64,000 nucleotides of DNA from Planctomycetaceae bacterium (lineage in GTDB: Bacteria; Planctomycetota; Planctomycetia; Planctomycetales; Planctomycetaceae), in the NCBI GenBank assembly GCA_947476295.1, contig CANJQC010000004.1, positions 1 to 64,000 on the forward strand. Direction: 5' to 3'. The notes beneath the pieces are model-generated. The model made no database searches. It saw only the letters and a list, made by a program, of their open reading frames with translations, and was not told the origin of the DNA. Made by a program: the position numbers and the translations under genes. Positions 1 to 9,202 of this stretch are shown here, one piece after another; position 1 is the first letter of the stretch, and the number at the start of each line of letters is the position of its first letter.

Positions 1-999
1 CTGCGGCGTGACAAGCTCGCGTTGAATGGCCTGACAGCCCGCGATGTGAATCAGGTGATTGAAACAGCACTTAACGGTGTGGTTGTGTCCGAAGTGCTGG
101 ATGGGCAGAGAACTTTTGACCTTGTTGTTCGATTTGATAAGCAGGATCGAGAAAATCTCGACGTGCTGCGACGTCTGTCGATCGAGCTGCCGGAAGGAGG
201 TTCGATCCCATTGGAATCCGTCGCCCGCATTTACGAAGCCGGTGGCCCCAACACCATCAACCGCGAGAATGTGCGCCGTCGAATCGTGCTGCAGGCCAAC
301 GTTTCAGGCCGAGGAGTGGTCGATGTTGTCAATGATATCCAAAAGAGGCTGGCTCCGATCAGAGCCACACTGCCGCCTGGGTATGAAGTCCAATACGGCG
401 GTCAGTTTCAAAGCCAGAAAGAGGCCAGCCGGATTTTGGGCGTGCTGTTCCTTGTCTCACTGGTGGGCGTGTTCCTGACGCTGTTCGTGATGTTCCGTTC
501 TGTCAATTTAAGTCTGCAGGTCATGGCGGCATTGCCCATGGCATTCATCGGCAGCGTGGCCGCTCTGGTAATAACAGGTCAGACATTGACAATTGCCGCC
601 ATGGTCGGTTTCATTTCACTGGCTGGTATTGCGTCACGTAACGGAATTTTGCTGCTCAACCATTATCTGCATCTCGTGAAATACGAAGGCGAAACATGGT
701 CGCATGCCATGATCATCCGTGCCGGGCTTGAGCGACTTGCTCCCGTGCTGATGACAGCTTTGACCGCCGGAATCGGTCTGGTTCCGTTGGTTCTGGCCGC
801 TGGCGAACCAGGTAAGGAAATCCTGTATCCTGTCGCGACTGTGATACTGGGTGGTGTCATAAGTTCGACACTTCTGGACTTCTTCGTCCATCCGGCGTTG
901 TTCTGGTTGTTTGGTCTGAAGGCTGCTCAACGGGTAGTTACCGAAGCACATTCCGAGGTTGCACTGGTTGAACCGCATGAAGAGAAACACGATCACTGA
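1..999 (+). CDS. Heavy-metal efflux RND transporter, C-terminal part (CzcA/CusA type)
   Basis: Inner-membrane subunit of a proton-driven tripartite cation efflux pump; only the last 332 codons are in the window and the frame is open from base 1, so the true start lies to the left. The first ~130 residues are the second periplasmic porter domain. They are followed by the C-terminal bundle of membrane helices with the family run 'GQFQSQKEASR', the LFVMFRSV helix, and 'GIASRNGILLLNH', which is typical of CzcA/CusA-like rather than drug-type RND proteins. The C-terminal tail is rich in His and Glu (EPHEEKHDH), as often seen in metal pumps. The partner membrane-fusion and outer-membrane genes must be upstream, outside the window. 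The substrate metal cannot be told from this part. Confidence 0.9.
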   Translation: MRRDKLALNGLTARDVNQVIETALNGVVVSEVLDGQRTFDLVVRFDKQDRENLDVLRRLSIELPEGGSIPLESVARIYEAGGPNTINRENVRRRIVLQANVSGRGVVDVVNDIQKRLAPIRATLPPGYEVQYGGQFQSQKEASRILGVLFLVSLVGVFLTLFVMFRSVNLSLQVMAALPMAFIGSVAALVITGQTLTIAAMVGFISLAGIASRNGILLLNHYLHLVKYEGETWSHAMIIRAGLERLAPVLMTALTAGIGLVPLVLAAGEPGKEILYPVATVILGGVISSTLLDFFVHPALFWLFGLKAAQRVVTEAHSEVALVEPHEEKHDH

Positions 1000-1398
1000 A
1001 GGCATTGTCCCCATGCGGATCTCATCACACTCAACTGACGACTCCTCGGAAGATCCGGTGAGCTGCACGGATTCGTGAATCATGGACTGATTATCCGACG
1101 AACGAATCGCTCGTTGCCTGCGCGACATCACGAGTCTATCGGCAGCGGGTTGATCGATAGCACGATGCTGTGATCAGTTCGGTTTGCTGGCATTCACTCC
1201 AGCTCAAATCCCTGACTCAGAAACTTCAGCGTTCGACTGTTTTCCGTAACGGTGCGAACCACGTTCTCAGGAGTCCCTGATGGGATCTCTGTAAACCGCG
1301 GCGAGAAATCGTGGCGATTGGCGGGCGAAAAGTGCAGCGCCCTGCCTATCGGAATGACTCGCTGGAGCGTGGCTGGCAGCTCACTGCGAGGGGTCTGT
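1000..1398. other. Intergenic stretch without a recognisable gene
   Basis: About 400 bases between the RND pump and the insertion-sequence debris. Both strands were read and no frame resembles a known family; the open frames here are short and compositionally odd. Confidence 0.5.
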
Positions 1399-1715
1399 TC
1401 ATTGCTTCGACTTTGCACCGCTCCCGCTTGAGTGAGTCGTCTGTTTTCGTCGCTTCGCATCACGAAGTCGGTAGCTCTGGCCGGAGGCTTCAAGGATGTG
1501 GCAGCGGTGGGTCAGACGGTCGAGTGTCGCTCCCGTTCGTCGTTCACTGCTCATCACCTCCGTCCAGTTTTCAAAGGGCAGATTTGTCGTGACGATCAGG
1601 CTCTGACATTCGTAGGCCGAACTGATCACGTCGAACAGCAATTCAGACCCGATCTTGCTGGCTGGCACGTACCCAAGTCCATCACGATTTTCAGACACGT
1701 GATGCTGGCTCGCAG
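1399..1715 (-). pseudogene. IS21-family istB ATPase, 3' remnant
   Basis: C-terminal third of the IstB helper ATPase of an IS21-type element. The recognisable part runs from the Walker-B-like 'DGLGYVP' through 'LIVTTNLPFENW' and 'TGATLDRLTHRCHIL' to 'SYRLRDAKRR', which is the normal IstB ending. The N-terminal AAA+ half with the P-loop is missing. Just upstream the likely continuation (KIVMD before LGYVP) lies in another frame, so there is also a frameshift. It directly abuts the truncated ISAs1 transposase, so one element was probably inserted into or recombined with the other. No istA is present. It cannot be functional. Confidence 0.8.
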
Positions 1716-1723
1716 CCCAACTT

Positions 1724-2467
1724 TCATCGCGAGGTTGAATACGTCCGACGTTCGAGACGACCGTGTGACTTCTCACACGTGATCAGTCGTCGCAACCCTT
1801 CGGCGTTGAAGTCTGTTTCAGCGAACTCCACGAACTTGTCGAGCAGATACTTATACAGATTCCGCTGATTTGCTTTCACACTGAGAATGAAATCTGCTTC
1901 CGCATCAATGATGGTCTGAGCCGTCTCAGTCTGACAGTGGATCGCATCCAATGTGACAATCGCGCCAGCCAGATCCAGTAGTTTTAACAGGACCGGGACA
2001 GCAGGGATCTCGTTTGACGTGGCATCGACGGACATCTGCCTCAGCACGGTGCGTGTTCCCACCGCAAACGCCGTTATCGTATGAACGGCGGACTTGCCGG
2101 ACGCCTTGTCGAAAGAACCTCGCAGCGTCTTTCCATCGATGGCGACTCCCTTGTTGCGAAGGCTTCCAGCAAACTCGTCAGTCCATCCATGCATGGCCGA
2201 AAGAAACTTTCCCGTGTCGAGTTTCGCAAAAACTCGGCCAAACGTATCGTGACTGGGTATGCCGTTTTCCATCGGAATGTACTTTTCAAACCAGTCGTAT
2301 CTGGCATCCACAAACCGCTCCACATCTGCCCATCCATTCGGCCCCCACGTCGTGGTTAATGCCATAAAGATCATCTCATGGAGATCATGCGTCGGTCCTC
2401 GATAAACTCGAGGGGCTGTAACTTTTTCAAAGTGTTTGTAAACAATACCAGCAGGCCCCGTGTGCAT
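1724..2467 (-). pseudogene. ISAs1-family transposase, C-terminally truncated
   Basis: DDE transposase of the ISAs1 family. The start at 2467 (MHTGPAG) gives the expected N-terminus, followed by 'GIPSHDTFGRVFA', 'VAIDGKTLRGS' (first catalytic Asp), 'TLDAIHCQTETA' (second Asp) and 'SHGRLERR' (Glu). The frame then ends after 247 residues, whereas family members are usually near 370, so the C-terminal third is lost. The break lies at about 1730, where the istB remnant begins. Reading further upstream than 2467 is possible but the extra residues do not resemble the family. The catalytic triad survives, but loss of the C-terminal part makes activity unlikely. Confidence 0.85.
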
Positions 2468-2624
2468 CGCGTCGCTCCTTCGTCGAAACTCAACTGTACA
2501 AAAATCGACTATTGACGAAGTGAACTTCCTTGCAATGATTGGACCAAACACACTGGCGACATGCGATTGCCCTGACGGCCCCCCTGTACTCATACCGCTC
2601 ATCGACGGGCTACCGCTACCTCAC

Positions 2625-3383
2625 ATGAAAATTATTGATCTCAGCTTACCACTGGAAGACTCACCAAGCGAACCGCTACGGGTGACAGTCGAACATCAGT
2701 CGCATTCTGACACAGCGGCGGTGATGGCGGGTTACTTCGGGGCGACGGTGGACGACCTTCCGGAAAAGCTGGGCTGGGCCAATGAATTGATCACGGCGTG
2801 TTCACATAATGGAACGCATGTGGATGCTCCTTACCACTACTTTCCGACATGCGCGGGTAAGCCAGCACGGACGATCGACGAATTGCCCTTGGAATGGTTT
2901 TTTTCGGATGGTGTGGTCCTTGATTTTTCCAGTAAGCAAAACGGCGCATTGATTGAGCCGCAGGATATCGAGCAAGAGCTCGTGCGAATCAACTATCAAT
3001 TGAAGCCATTTGATATTGTGATGATCCGTACCGATGCGGATCGTTTTTGGGGATCTGTCGAATATTTTCACGCAGGCGCGGGTGTCAGTGCTGCGGCAAC
3101 GCGCTGGTTGATCGATGCCGGGATCAGGGTGATGGGTATTGATGCATGGGGCTGGGATCAACCGTTCTGGGCGATGAAGGAACGATTTCTGGCCACTAAA
3201 GACCCCTCTGTCATCTGGGAGGCGCATCGAGTTGGCCGAGATTTAGAGTATTGTCAGATCGAAAAGCTGGCAAAACTGTCGATGCTCCCTCGCCCGTTTG
3301 GATTCAAGGTCAGCTGTTTCCCTGTCAAGTTGAAGGGCGGCAGTGCGGGGTGGAGTCGCGTCGTGGCTCTCTTCGATACTTAA
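2625..3383 (+). CDS. Cyclase family protein (kynurenine formamidase-like hydrolase)
   Basis: A 252-residue member of the cyclase/kynurenine formamidase superfamily of metal-dependent hydrolases. The metal-binding signature HxGTHxDxPxH is visible as 'HNGTHVDAPYH' near residue 65. The downstream 'VMGIDAWGWDQP' corresponds to the conserved second metal and substrate segment. The start at 2625 (MKIIDLSLPLE) was chosen because the family begins with this strand; an upstream in-frame ATG at 2460 would run back into the insertion-sequence debris. No tryptophan-catabolism genes are nearby, so the real substrate is unknown; many planctomycete paralogues are not true formamidases. Confidence 0.85.
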   Translation: MKIIDLSLPLEDSPSEPLRVTVEHQSHSDTAAVMAGYFGATVDDLPEKLGWANELITACSHNGTHVDAPYHYFPTCAGKPARTIDELPLEWFFSDGVVLDFSSKQNGALIEPQDIEQELVRINYQLKPFDIVMIRTDADRFWGSVEYFHAGAGVSAAATRWLIDAGIRVMGIDAWGWDQPFWAMKERFLATKDPSVIWEAHRVGRDLEYCQIEKLAKLSMLPRPFGFKVSCFPVKLKGGSAGWSRVVALFDT

Positions 3384-3876
3384 CTGTGCGTGAGCCGAGA
3401 ATTACATCGCCCTGTTCGAACATTCTGGATTGCCTCGGCCATTGAAACGGCAGGACGATTGCAACACTCAACTCTGATCGCAATGAAGTTCAGGGCGATC
3501 CTGGCAGAAACTGTGGTCTTCGGGCTGGTTGGCAAATGCGCAGCCTAGCAGTCGGGGTGAGAGTGCAGTCGTTCCGAGTATTCCCAATCTCCTGTGGGCG
3601 TTTTCCAGTGGCGGCCAACTCAACGATTGCCCGAACGCAGATTGCTTTTTTGCTCTCGACAACGAGCGGTCTGGAAATGGCCCGGGCTCCCTACTCCGCC
3701 ATGCGGACTCTGGAACCGGTCCTCGCCACAAAACATCTCATGACGCTCTATCAGAACCCCCGCAATCTCGACACAAGATGAGTAGAACACTATTTCCATA
3801 GTACTTGCGTCATCAAAAAAGGCCAAACGTTTTTCGCGGTATCACGAAAAGAGTTCCTTTCGATGAGGAGCGTGGG
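3384..3876. other. Intergenic stretch without a recognisable gene
   Basis: About 490 bases between two convergently transcribed genes. Short frames exist on both strands, but none has a recognisable domain or convincing ribosome-binding site. Confidence 0.5.
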
Positions 3877-5253
3877 CTAATCTGCCGTGACAGTCCCAAA
3901 TACATTATCGTCACTAGTAGAGGCTTTGTTCCCCACGATCTTCCGAATCGTCCGCTTATCGGCGGTGACAGTCCCGGACGTGTAAACCCCGCCACCGATG
4001 CCCTGGCCATGCTGGCCACCAACCGCCCAGTTGTCGGAGATGGTTGACTCGCGAAGGTCCATCCAGCAGGACGAGGCATTGTGCAGCGCACCGCCAAGAG
4101 CGACACCCGCAATTTCACTCCCCGGACTTCCACCAGAAGCGATATTTCCCAAGAAGTGGCAGCGTCTTATCTCTACCTGTTTCACGAGGCTCGAGCCCGT
4201 GCCCGCCGCGAGGACCGCGCCACCGTATGCGCTACCTCCAATGATATCACCACTGCCACCCTCCGCTTCATTTTCAAGCAGGGTGCTCGATGCCGTGACC
4301 AGCGTCGAATTGAAGTTATAGATCGCTCCCCCGCCGGCATCCGCACCAGACTGTCCGGCTCCACCAATCGCGCCAATGGAGAGATTGGCGATGAAGAGAC
4401 AATTCTCGATCATCGTCAGGCTCCCCGAACCATCCACGGTTCCGGGTCGAGTGGCGATTGCGCCACCAAATGCCTTCTCACCGGAGTCGGTCCCACGGGC
4501 GGTATTTTCGTCAAATGTGCAGTCGATGACAGTCAACTCACTGCCTCCAAAATTGCCGATTCCGCCTCCATAACTCGTACCACCCGATATGGCCAAGTTA
4601 TCTGTAAACATACAGTCTTCAATGATCGCCACCGATTCGGTAACGTTGCCGATAGCGCCACCAAAAGCGTAACGTTTCCCGCCAAAGGCAACGTTGTCGA
4701 TGAACTGGCAGTTGATCGCGGTGAGCATTGCAAAACCCGTGTTGACGATGGCGCCGCCGCCCACAACGTCTGAGCTGACGTTATCGATCGTCACATTGTT
4801 GCACATTGTTACTCGGCAGAGATTTAGTTTTCCGCCGTCGTTCAGGATGGCACCGCCGCGTGTGACGAGTATGGAAATACTCTCCTGAACAATATTACGG
4901 CCATCAGCGATGGTGAGGTCCTTGATAGACACATCGACTTCAGGTCGAATCATAAAGATTCGGCTGGCATTGCTACCGCTCACCGTGAGCTGAGTCTCGC
5001 CGAGTCCAGCAATCGTCAGCGGGCCCGAAATCTCTAATTGACCGCTGGTAAGCTTGATTTTGCCCTTGAGATTTTCCCGGAAGCGAATCACATCTGCCCC
5101 CGATGTTTCATTGGCACTGGCCACTGCGGCCCGCAGTGAGCCGGCCCCTGCATCCCTGAGGTTCGTCACGATGATGATGCTCGCCGATGCGCTGGGTGCA
5201 AGGCATATGATGCAGATAAGAGCGGCGAGCAGGCTGGACGGATTCGTTGGCAT
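3877..5253 (-). CDS. Secreted right-handed beta-helix protein (Pmp-like repeats)
   Basis: A 458-residue exported protein. It begins with a Sec signal peptide (hydrophobic 'LLAALICIICLAPSASA'). Next comes the 'NLRDAGAGSLRAAVASAN' segment that opens many polymorphic-outer-membrane-protein-like and 'choice-of-anchor' surface proteins, then repeated rungs of the form C-x-F/L-x-x-N-x-A-x-x-G ('CQFIDNVAFGG', 'CMFTDNLAISG', 'CTFDENTARG', 'CLFIANLSIG'). These rungs predict a parallel beta-helix. No C-terminal membrane anchor or sorting motif is obvious, and the C-terminus repeats the words 'GTVTAD', so the end may be slightly altered. Likely a surface or extracellular adhesin-like protein; the ligand is unknown. 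It is monocistronic and faces the relic region. Confidence 0.8.
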   Translation of the reverse strand: MPTNPSSLLAALICIICLAPSASASIIIVTNLRDAGAGSLRAAVASANETSGADVIRFRENLKGKIKLTSGQLEISGPLTIAGLGETQLTVSGSNASRIFMIRPEVDVSIKDLTIADGRNIVQESISILVTRGGAILNDGGKLNLCRVTMCNNVTIDNVSSDVVGGGAIVNTGFAMLTAINCQFIDNVAFGGKRYAFGGAIGNVTESVAIIEDCMFTDNLAISGGTSYGGGIGNFGGSELTVIDCTFDENTARGTDSGEKAFGGAIATRPGTVDGSGSLTMIENCLFIANLSIGAIGGAGQSGADAGGGAIYNFNSTLVTASSTLLENEAEGGSGDIIGGSAYGGAVLAAGTGSSLVKQVEIRRCHFLGNIASGGSPGSEIAGVALGGALHNASSCWMDLRESTISDNWAVGGQHGQGIGGGVYTSGTVTADKRTIRKIVGNKASTSDDNVFGTVTAD

Positions 5254-5525
5254 GTTGTCTTCCTAGTACCGAAATAACGAAAAATCAAGAGTGGATGAGG
5301 ATTTTGAGAACCATGGGTGTGGCTGATCATCCACGAGTTCCCATTGGGGGTTTCTCACAATGACTGGGGAAACCTTCGAGCACGGAAGTCACTGGTGATT
5401 CACCGGTTAATGAGGCATTTGGAATCATGACTCGACCCCGGAGAGTCTGACAAGCTGACCTTCAGTTTTCGCGATAAGAAAGGCGGGCTGTCTTTGAGGA
5501 TTTGCGAAACCCTTGAAGAAGACGA

Positions 5526-5706
5526 TCACTTGCTGCCGATGGCGTAGAGCGTTTTGCTCGATCGGATAAACAGCGTGCCGTCAGCCAATGCAGGTGTTGA
5601 CCAAAATCGAACATTATCAACGGCAGGCAAAACATTTTTTGCGACCAAGTCGAGCGTTCGACTCGGTTGCAAAAGGAAAGTCTGGCCACTGGCGTGGTGA
5701 CGAAAA
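5526..5706 (-). pseudogene. PQQ-type beta-propeller protein, C-terminal remnant
   Basis: Only the last ~60 codons of a secreted PQQ-like beta-propeller repeat protein are left. The frame reads through 'GQTFLLQPS', 'LVAKNVLPAVDN', 'FWSTPALADGTLFIRSS' and ends 'KTLYAIGSK', matching the last blade of such proteins. There is no start, signal peptide or upstream blade. Bases 5254-5525 to its left hold nothing recognisable. This is a relic and cannot fold into a propeller on its own. Confidence 0.65.
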
Positions 5707-5834
5707 ATTATCAGAAATTATCATGGGGCCAGCCATATATTGGCAGCTGTTGCGGCAGTTTGTAGAATCTGGTGGCTCCAGTCAATGGTGGGACGATTAG
5801 TGTTTCATCAGTTTCGTTCTTTGGAGCTTAGACC

Positions 5835-6465
5835 ATGGCACGTACAAATCGAGGGGATGTGTTGGCGGCGGGCGAGATTCAGGTGGTGCATTGCATCAAT
5901 CGATGCGTGCGGCGGGCCTATCTCTGCGGACAAGATCCGGTCACCGGGACTGAGTTATGAACATCGGCGGGAACTCATCCGTGAGCGGCTGGAATTTCTG
6001 GCGGGAATCATGGGGATTGAAGTTCTTGGCTATTCGGTCATGAGTGACCATTTCCACTGTATTTTACGCAGTCGATATGATGTGGTGCAGACATGGTCGG
6101 ATCAGGACGTGGCTCGGAAGTGGTGGCTGTTGTGTCCGGCTCGCAAGACGAAAGAAGGCCTTCCCGCCGATCCCACGGAGTTTGAATTGAACTCGATTCG
6201 CAGCGATACAAGAGGCCTGAAGGAAAAGCGTGTCCGGCTGTCGAGCATTTCATGGTTCATGCGGTTCCTGTCAGAGCGCGTTGCAAAAGTCGCGAATAAA
6301 CAAGACCAGTGCTCCGAGCGCTTTTGGGAGGGTCGATTTCGCGGACAAATTTTGCTGGATAGTGCCGCGATTCTGGCCTGTCTGCAGTACGTAGATTTGA
6401 ATCCCGTGCGGGCGAATATCGCCACGAGTCCTGAGTCCAGTGATTTCACAAGTGCTTCAGTTTGA
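5835..6465 (+). pseudogene. REP-associated tyrosine transposase-like (Y1_Tnp) gene, frameshifted
   Basis: Homologue of the Y1 (HUH) transposase-like proteins common in planctomycetes. The first frame starts at ATG 5835 (MARTNRGDVL) and covers 'VVHCINRCVRRAYLCG', then stops near 5957. The rest continues one frame over: 'LEFLAGIMGIEVLGYSVM', the HUH motif 'SDHFHCIL', and 'CLQYVDLNPVRANI', the conserved end of the core. A single-base insertion near 5945-5955 explains the break. The second half ends early at 6465, while relatives have a longer C-terminal tail; the next 250 bases have a degenerate continuation in other frames. Probably inactive now, but it is a plausible former mover of the palindromic repeats seen elsewhere in the window. 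Confidence 0.8.
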
Positions 6466-6702
6466 GCGTCTTGGGATCTCGACAGAGATGTGGGTTCACT
6501 GCGTGATGAGTTTCCGGAAATGGTTCCGCTCGAACGTTGGTCGTCCGAAGTCGATGGAGGCCGCCGCCGAAACCCGCGGCCACAACCGAGCCATCAGCAT
6601 CAACTCCGCCCGCCGAGCATTCACCTAGACCCGTGTTCGAGCCAGCTCCCCAAAGCTGACTCCTTTACGCAGACGTAGATGTTAAGATGGATGGCCACGT
6701 GA

Positions 6703-7290
6703 CGTGCCATTGATTTGTCCGGTGAGACGCAGGCCACGCTCGACATGTACGGGCCCGAAGTTTCGAAACCCGGCACATTCGCCGCCAGTGCGCTGCTGGC
6801 GCGCCGCATGGTTGAACGCGGTGTGCGAGCCGTACAGATCCTGCATCGAGGCTGGGATCAGCATGGATCGCTGCCGAGCGAAATTCGGCATCAATGCTAC
6901 GACACAGACCAGCCCTGTGCAGCGTTGCTTCAGGACCTGAAACAGCGAGGTCTGTTGCAGGATACGCTTGTGGTCTGGGGCGGAGAATTTGGCCGCACGG
7001 TATATTCACAGGGCACTTTAATGGCCACAAATTATGGCCGCGACCACCATCCTCGCTGCTTCAGTATGTGGCTGGCCGGCGGCGGTGTGAAAGGCGGCAC
7101 AATGTACGGTGAGACTGATGATTTCAGTTACAACATCATTGACAAGCCATGTCATGTGAATGACCTGAATGCAACTCTTCTGCATTGCCTTGGCATCGAC
7201 CATGAACGTTTTTCATACCGATTTCAGGGGCTGTGTCAGCGCCTGACCGGCGTGGAACCGCAACATGTGATGCAGGAGATTCTGGCATGA
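6703..7290 (+). pseudogene. DUF1501 sulfatase-like protein, C-terminal remnant
   Basis: C-terminal ~195 codons of a DUF1501 protein, a planctomycete-typical secreted family with an alkaline-phosphatase/sulfatase-like fold. The recognisable run is '[17 protein letters not shown]', '[17 protein letters not shown]', '[10 protein letters not shown]', '[17 protein letters not shown]' and '[17 protein letters not shown]'. An in-frame TGA at 6700-6702 cuts it off from any upstream coding sequence, and the Tat signal plus the first ~280 residues are absent. In planctomycetes DUF1501 genes usually pair with DUF1549/DUF1553 genes; here the partner is not adjacent, although an intact DUF1553 gene lies at the far right of the window. 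Confidence 0.8.
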
Positions 7291-7345
7291 ATACCAGACA
7301 AGCCGCGATCAATGTGTACTCAAAAGTTGCCAAAGTTTCTCGCTG

Positions 7346-7636
7346 TCAAATTCCCATTCCGGAAAGCCCGTCGGTCAGCCGTTCCACTAGGCCACCGATG
7401 ATCGGGTGACGTACTTCGAATTCGATGATTGATTCCTTCATCCGCTGGGAAAGCGTTTCGGTCGCAGCGGCACCTGTCGAAGCGGCTGCATTCGTCTGCG
7501 CAGCCGACGCCAGAGTTTGCTGAATCTCATCCGTCAGCGACTGCAGCGACTTTCGATGATCGGGATGAATTGATTCGGCACTTGCGAGTTCCTCCTGCAA
7601 TGACTTGAGGATACTGAGCATTTCTTCCGGGTTCAT
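7346..7636 (-). CDS. DUF4404 family protein
   Basis: Small cytoplasmic helical protein of 96 residues. It fits DUF4404: an N-terminal helical stretch (MLSILKSLQEEL, then SLQSLTDEIQQTL), a short Ala/Thr-rich linker, and the family ending 'FEVRHPIIGGLVERLTDGLSGMGI', whose pattern is FE-x-x-HP...L-x-x-L-x-D-x-L-x-x-x-GI. The start at 7636 is supported by an AGGAG box about six bases upstream. A longer frame continues upstream but lies antisense to the aldo/keto reductase. Function unknown. Confidence 0.8.
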   Translation of the reverse strand: MNPEEMLSILKSLQEELASAESIHPDHRKSLQSLTDEIQQTLASAAQTNAAASTGAAATETLSQRMKESIIEFEVRHPIIGGLVERLTDGLSGMGI

Positions 7637-7764
7637 CTTGCCACTCCTTAAACCGAACGACGTCGCTGCCTCCGGACGATCAGGAGACAATGGACGATTA
7701 GCCTGATATTGTACTAGGATCTGACGAATGACGCTTGTAACTTCATGGATTTGTTGAGGCCATA

Positions 7765-8742
7765 ATGATCGCTCTGCCTGTTTCCACCGGCGCTGTGTTG
7801 CCGTCTGTGGGATTCGGATTCTGGAAAGTTGAAAAAAACAGCTCTGCTGAGGTGGCTCAACAGGCCATCGCTGCCGGATACCGTCATCTGGATTGTGCGT
7901 GCGATTACGGCAATGAAGTCGAAGTCGGAATTGGGATCGCTCGCGCGATTGACGCTGGCCTTTGCCAGCGTGACGACCTGTGGGTGACGTCGAAACTCTG
8001 GAACACCTATCACTCGGCAGAACATGTGAGAATGGCCTGTGAAAAATCTTTGAAAGATCTCGGGCTGCAGCAACTGGATCTGTACCTGATCCACTTTCCG
8101 ATCGCGCAGAAATATGTTCCGATTGATGTGCGTTATCCCCCCGGATGGTTCTTTGATCCTGCTGCGGCAATGCCCTGCATGCAGGAAGTTCGAGTACCGA
8201 TCAGCCAAACATGGGCGGCAATGGAGAAGCTTGTTGATGACGGTCTGGTGAAACACATCGGCATCTGCAATTTTGGAACCAGTTTGCTGCGTGACCTGTT
8301 GTCGTATGCTCGGATTCGCCCGACGGTATTGCAGGTCGAATCGCATCCGTTCCTGGTACAGGCAAAACTATTGCGATACTGCCAACAGGAAAACATTGCC
8401 TTCACCGCATTTTCACCACTCGGAGCAGCAAGTTACTACAGTCTTGGCATGGCAAGTCCGTCCGAATCATTACTCGATCATCCCATCGTGCAGTGCATCG
8501 CATTGGAGAAACACCGATCAGCCGCGCAGGTCTTGTTGCGATGGGGCGTTCAGCGCGGTACGTCCGTGATCCCCAAGACCTCCGACGTCGCGAGGATGAA
8601 AGAGAATCTTCAGCTTTTCGATTTTGAGCTCACGGAAGTCGAAATGCAGTCAATCGCTGGCTTGGATCGCCATCGTCGATTCAACGATCCCGGTGTCTTC
8701 TGCGAGTCTGCCTTTAACACGTTTTGTCCGATTTATGAATGA
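7765..8742 (+). CDS. Aldo/keto reductase (AKR2/xylose-reductase-like)
   Basis: NAD(P)H-dependent oxidoreductase of 325 residues with the (beta/alpha)8 AKR fold. The catalytic tetrad is visible: Asp and Tyr in 'DCACDYGNE', Lys in 'TSKLWN', and His in 'YLIHFP'. The cofactor-binding end 'SVIPKTSDVARMKEN' is present, as is 'GICNFGTSLLRDLL'. The YPPGWFFD-type insertion after the His strand resembles yeast and plant xylose/aldose-6-phosphate reductases more than the bacterial AKR5 group. It probably reduces an aldose or aldehyde; the substrate is not determined. The last 8 bases overlap the next gene, so the two are likely co-translated. Confidence 0.88.
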   Translation: MIALPVSTGAVLPSVGFGFWKVEKNSSAEVAQQAIAAGYRHLDCACDYGNEVEVGIGIARAIDAGLCQRDDLWVTSKLWNTYHSAEHVRMACEKSLKDLGLQQLDLYLIHFPIAQKYVPIDVRYPPGWFFDPAAAMPCMQEVRVPISQTWAAMEKLVDDGLVKHIGICNFGTSLLRDLLSYARIRPTVLQVESHPFLVQAKLLRYCQQENIAFTAFSPLGAASYYSLGMASPSESLLDHPIVQCIALEKHRSAAQVLLRWGVQRGTSVIPKTSDVARMKENLQLFDFELTEVEMQSIAGLDRHRRFNDPGVFCESAFNTFCPIYE

Positions 8743-9058
8743 ACCAAAACCACAACCTGAACAAAACCCCTATGAGGCAACTCAAGTTGCAGAGATGGCA
8801 ACATCTGTGACGGATCGCCAAAAACCTGGCACCGTTGCCGTGGCGTTTTCAGTCGTACTGGGGCTCGCGGTGGCGGTCATCGCATTCGGAGTAAGCTTTT
8901 TTGCCACCTGCGTAGGCCTGGATGGTATTGGAGCAGTGGATGTGGACAGTGCATCTGGAACCGCCTTCCTATTGCTCGTTGCGGGTCTTACAGCCGTCGC
9001 GGCCTTCGCTCTTACAGTTTGGGGATTGCTCAAGATCATGCGTGCGATGAAGAGTTGA
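8735..9058 (+). CDS. Small membrane protein with two helices
   Basis: A 107-residue protein not assignable to a known family. It has a polar, Pro/Glu-rich N-terminus (MNEPKPQPEQNPYEAT) and two membrane helices, 'VAVAFSVVLGLAVAVIAFGVS' territory and 'AFLLLVAGLTAVAAFALTVWG', with both ends predicted on the cytoplasmic side. The 'NPYEAT' opening is common in planctomycete small membrane proteins. The ATG at 8735 overlaps the stop of the aldo/keto reductase by 8 bases, which suggests translational coupling. Confidence 0.65.
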   Translation: MNEPKPQPEQNPYEATQVAEMATSVTDRQKPGTVAVAFSVVLGLAVAVIAFGVSFFATCVGLDGIGAVDVDSASGTAFLLLVAGLTAVAAFALTVWGLLKIMRAMKS

Positions 9059-9105
9059 CAATTCGCGAATGTTTCACAGCGCATGGTGCGCGTATCATTG
9101 TACCC

Positions 9106-9143
9106 CGACACTCTGTGGCGGGGATTCCCGCCACGGAGTGTCG
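9106..9143. repeat. REP-like palindrome (CCCGCCACGGAGTG type)
   Basis: Arms 9106-9122 and 9127-9143 are inverted repeats of 17 bases with one mismatch and a 4-base loop. The right arm plus the following ~17 bases recurs at 34137-34169, so this is a dispersed repeat and not just a terminator. It lies between two same-direction genes. Confidence 0.75.
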
Positions 9144-9202
9144 AGGCACATTGGATTGCGGGCGAAGCCTGCTTCAGGCGTTGATATTGAGGAAACCTGG
9201 AC

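Noticed and set aside
4081-4773. Long open frame antisense to the beta-helix protein
   Set aside because: It exists only opposite a clear secreted protein gene, has no recognisable domain or ribosome-binding site, and its length is explained by the codon bias of the other strand.
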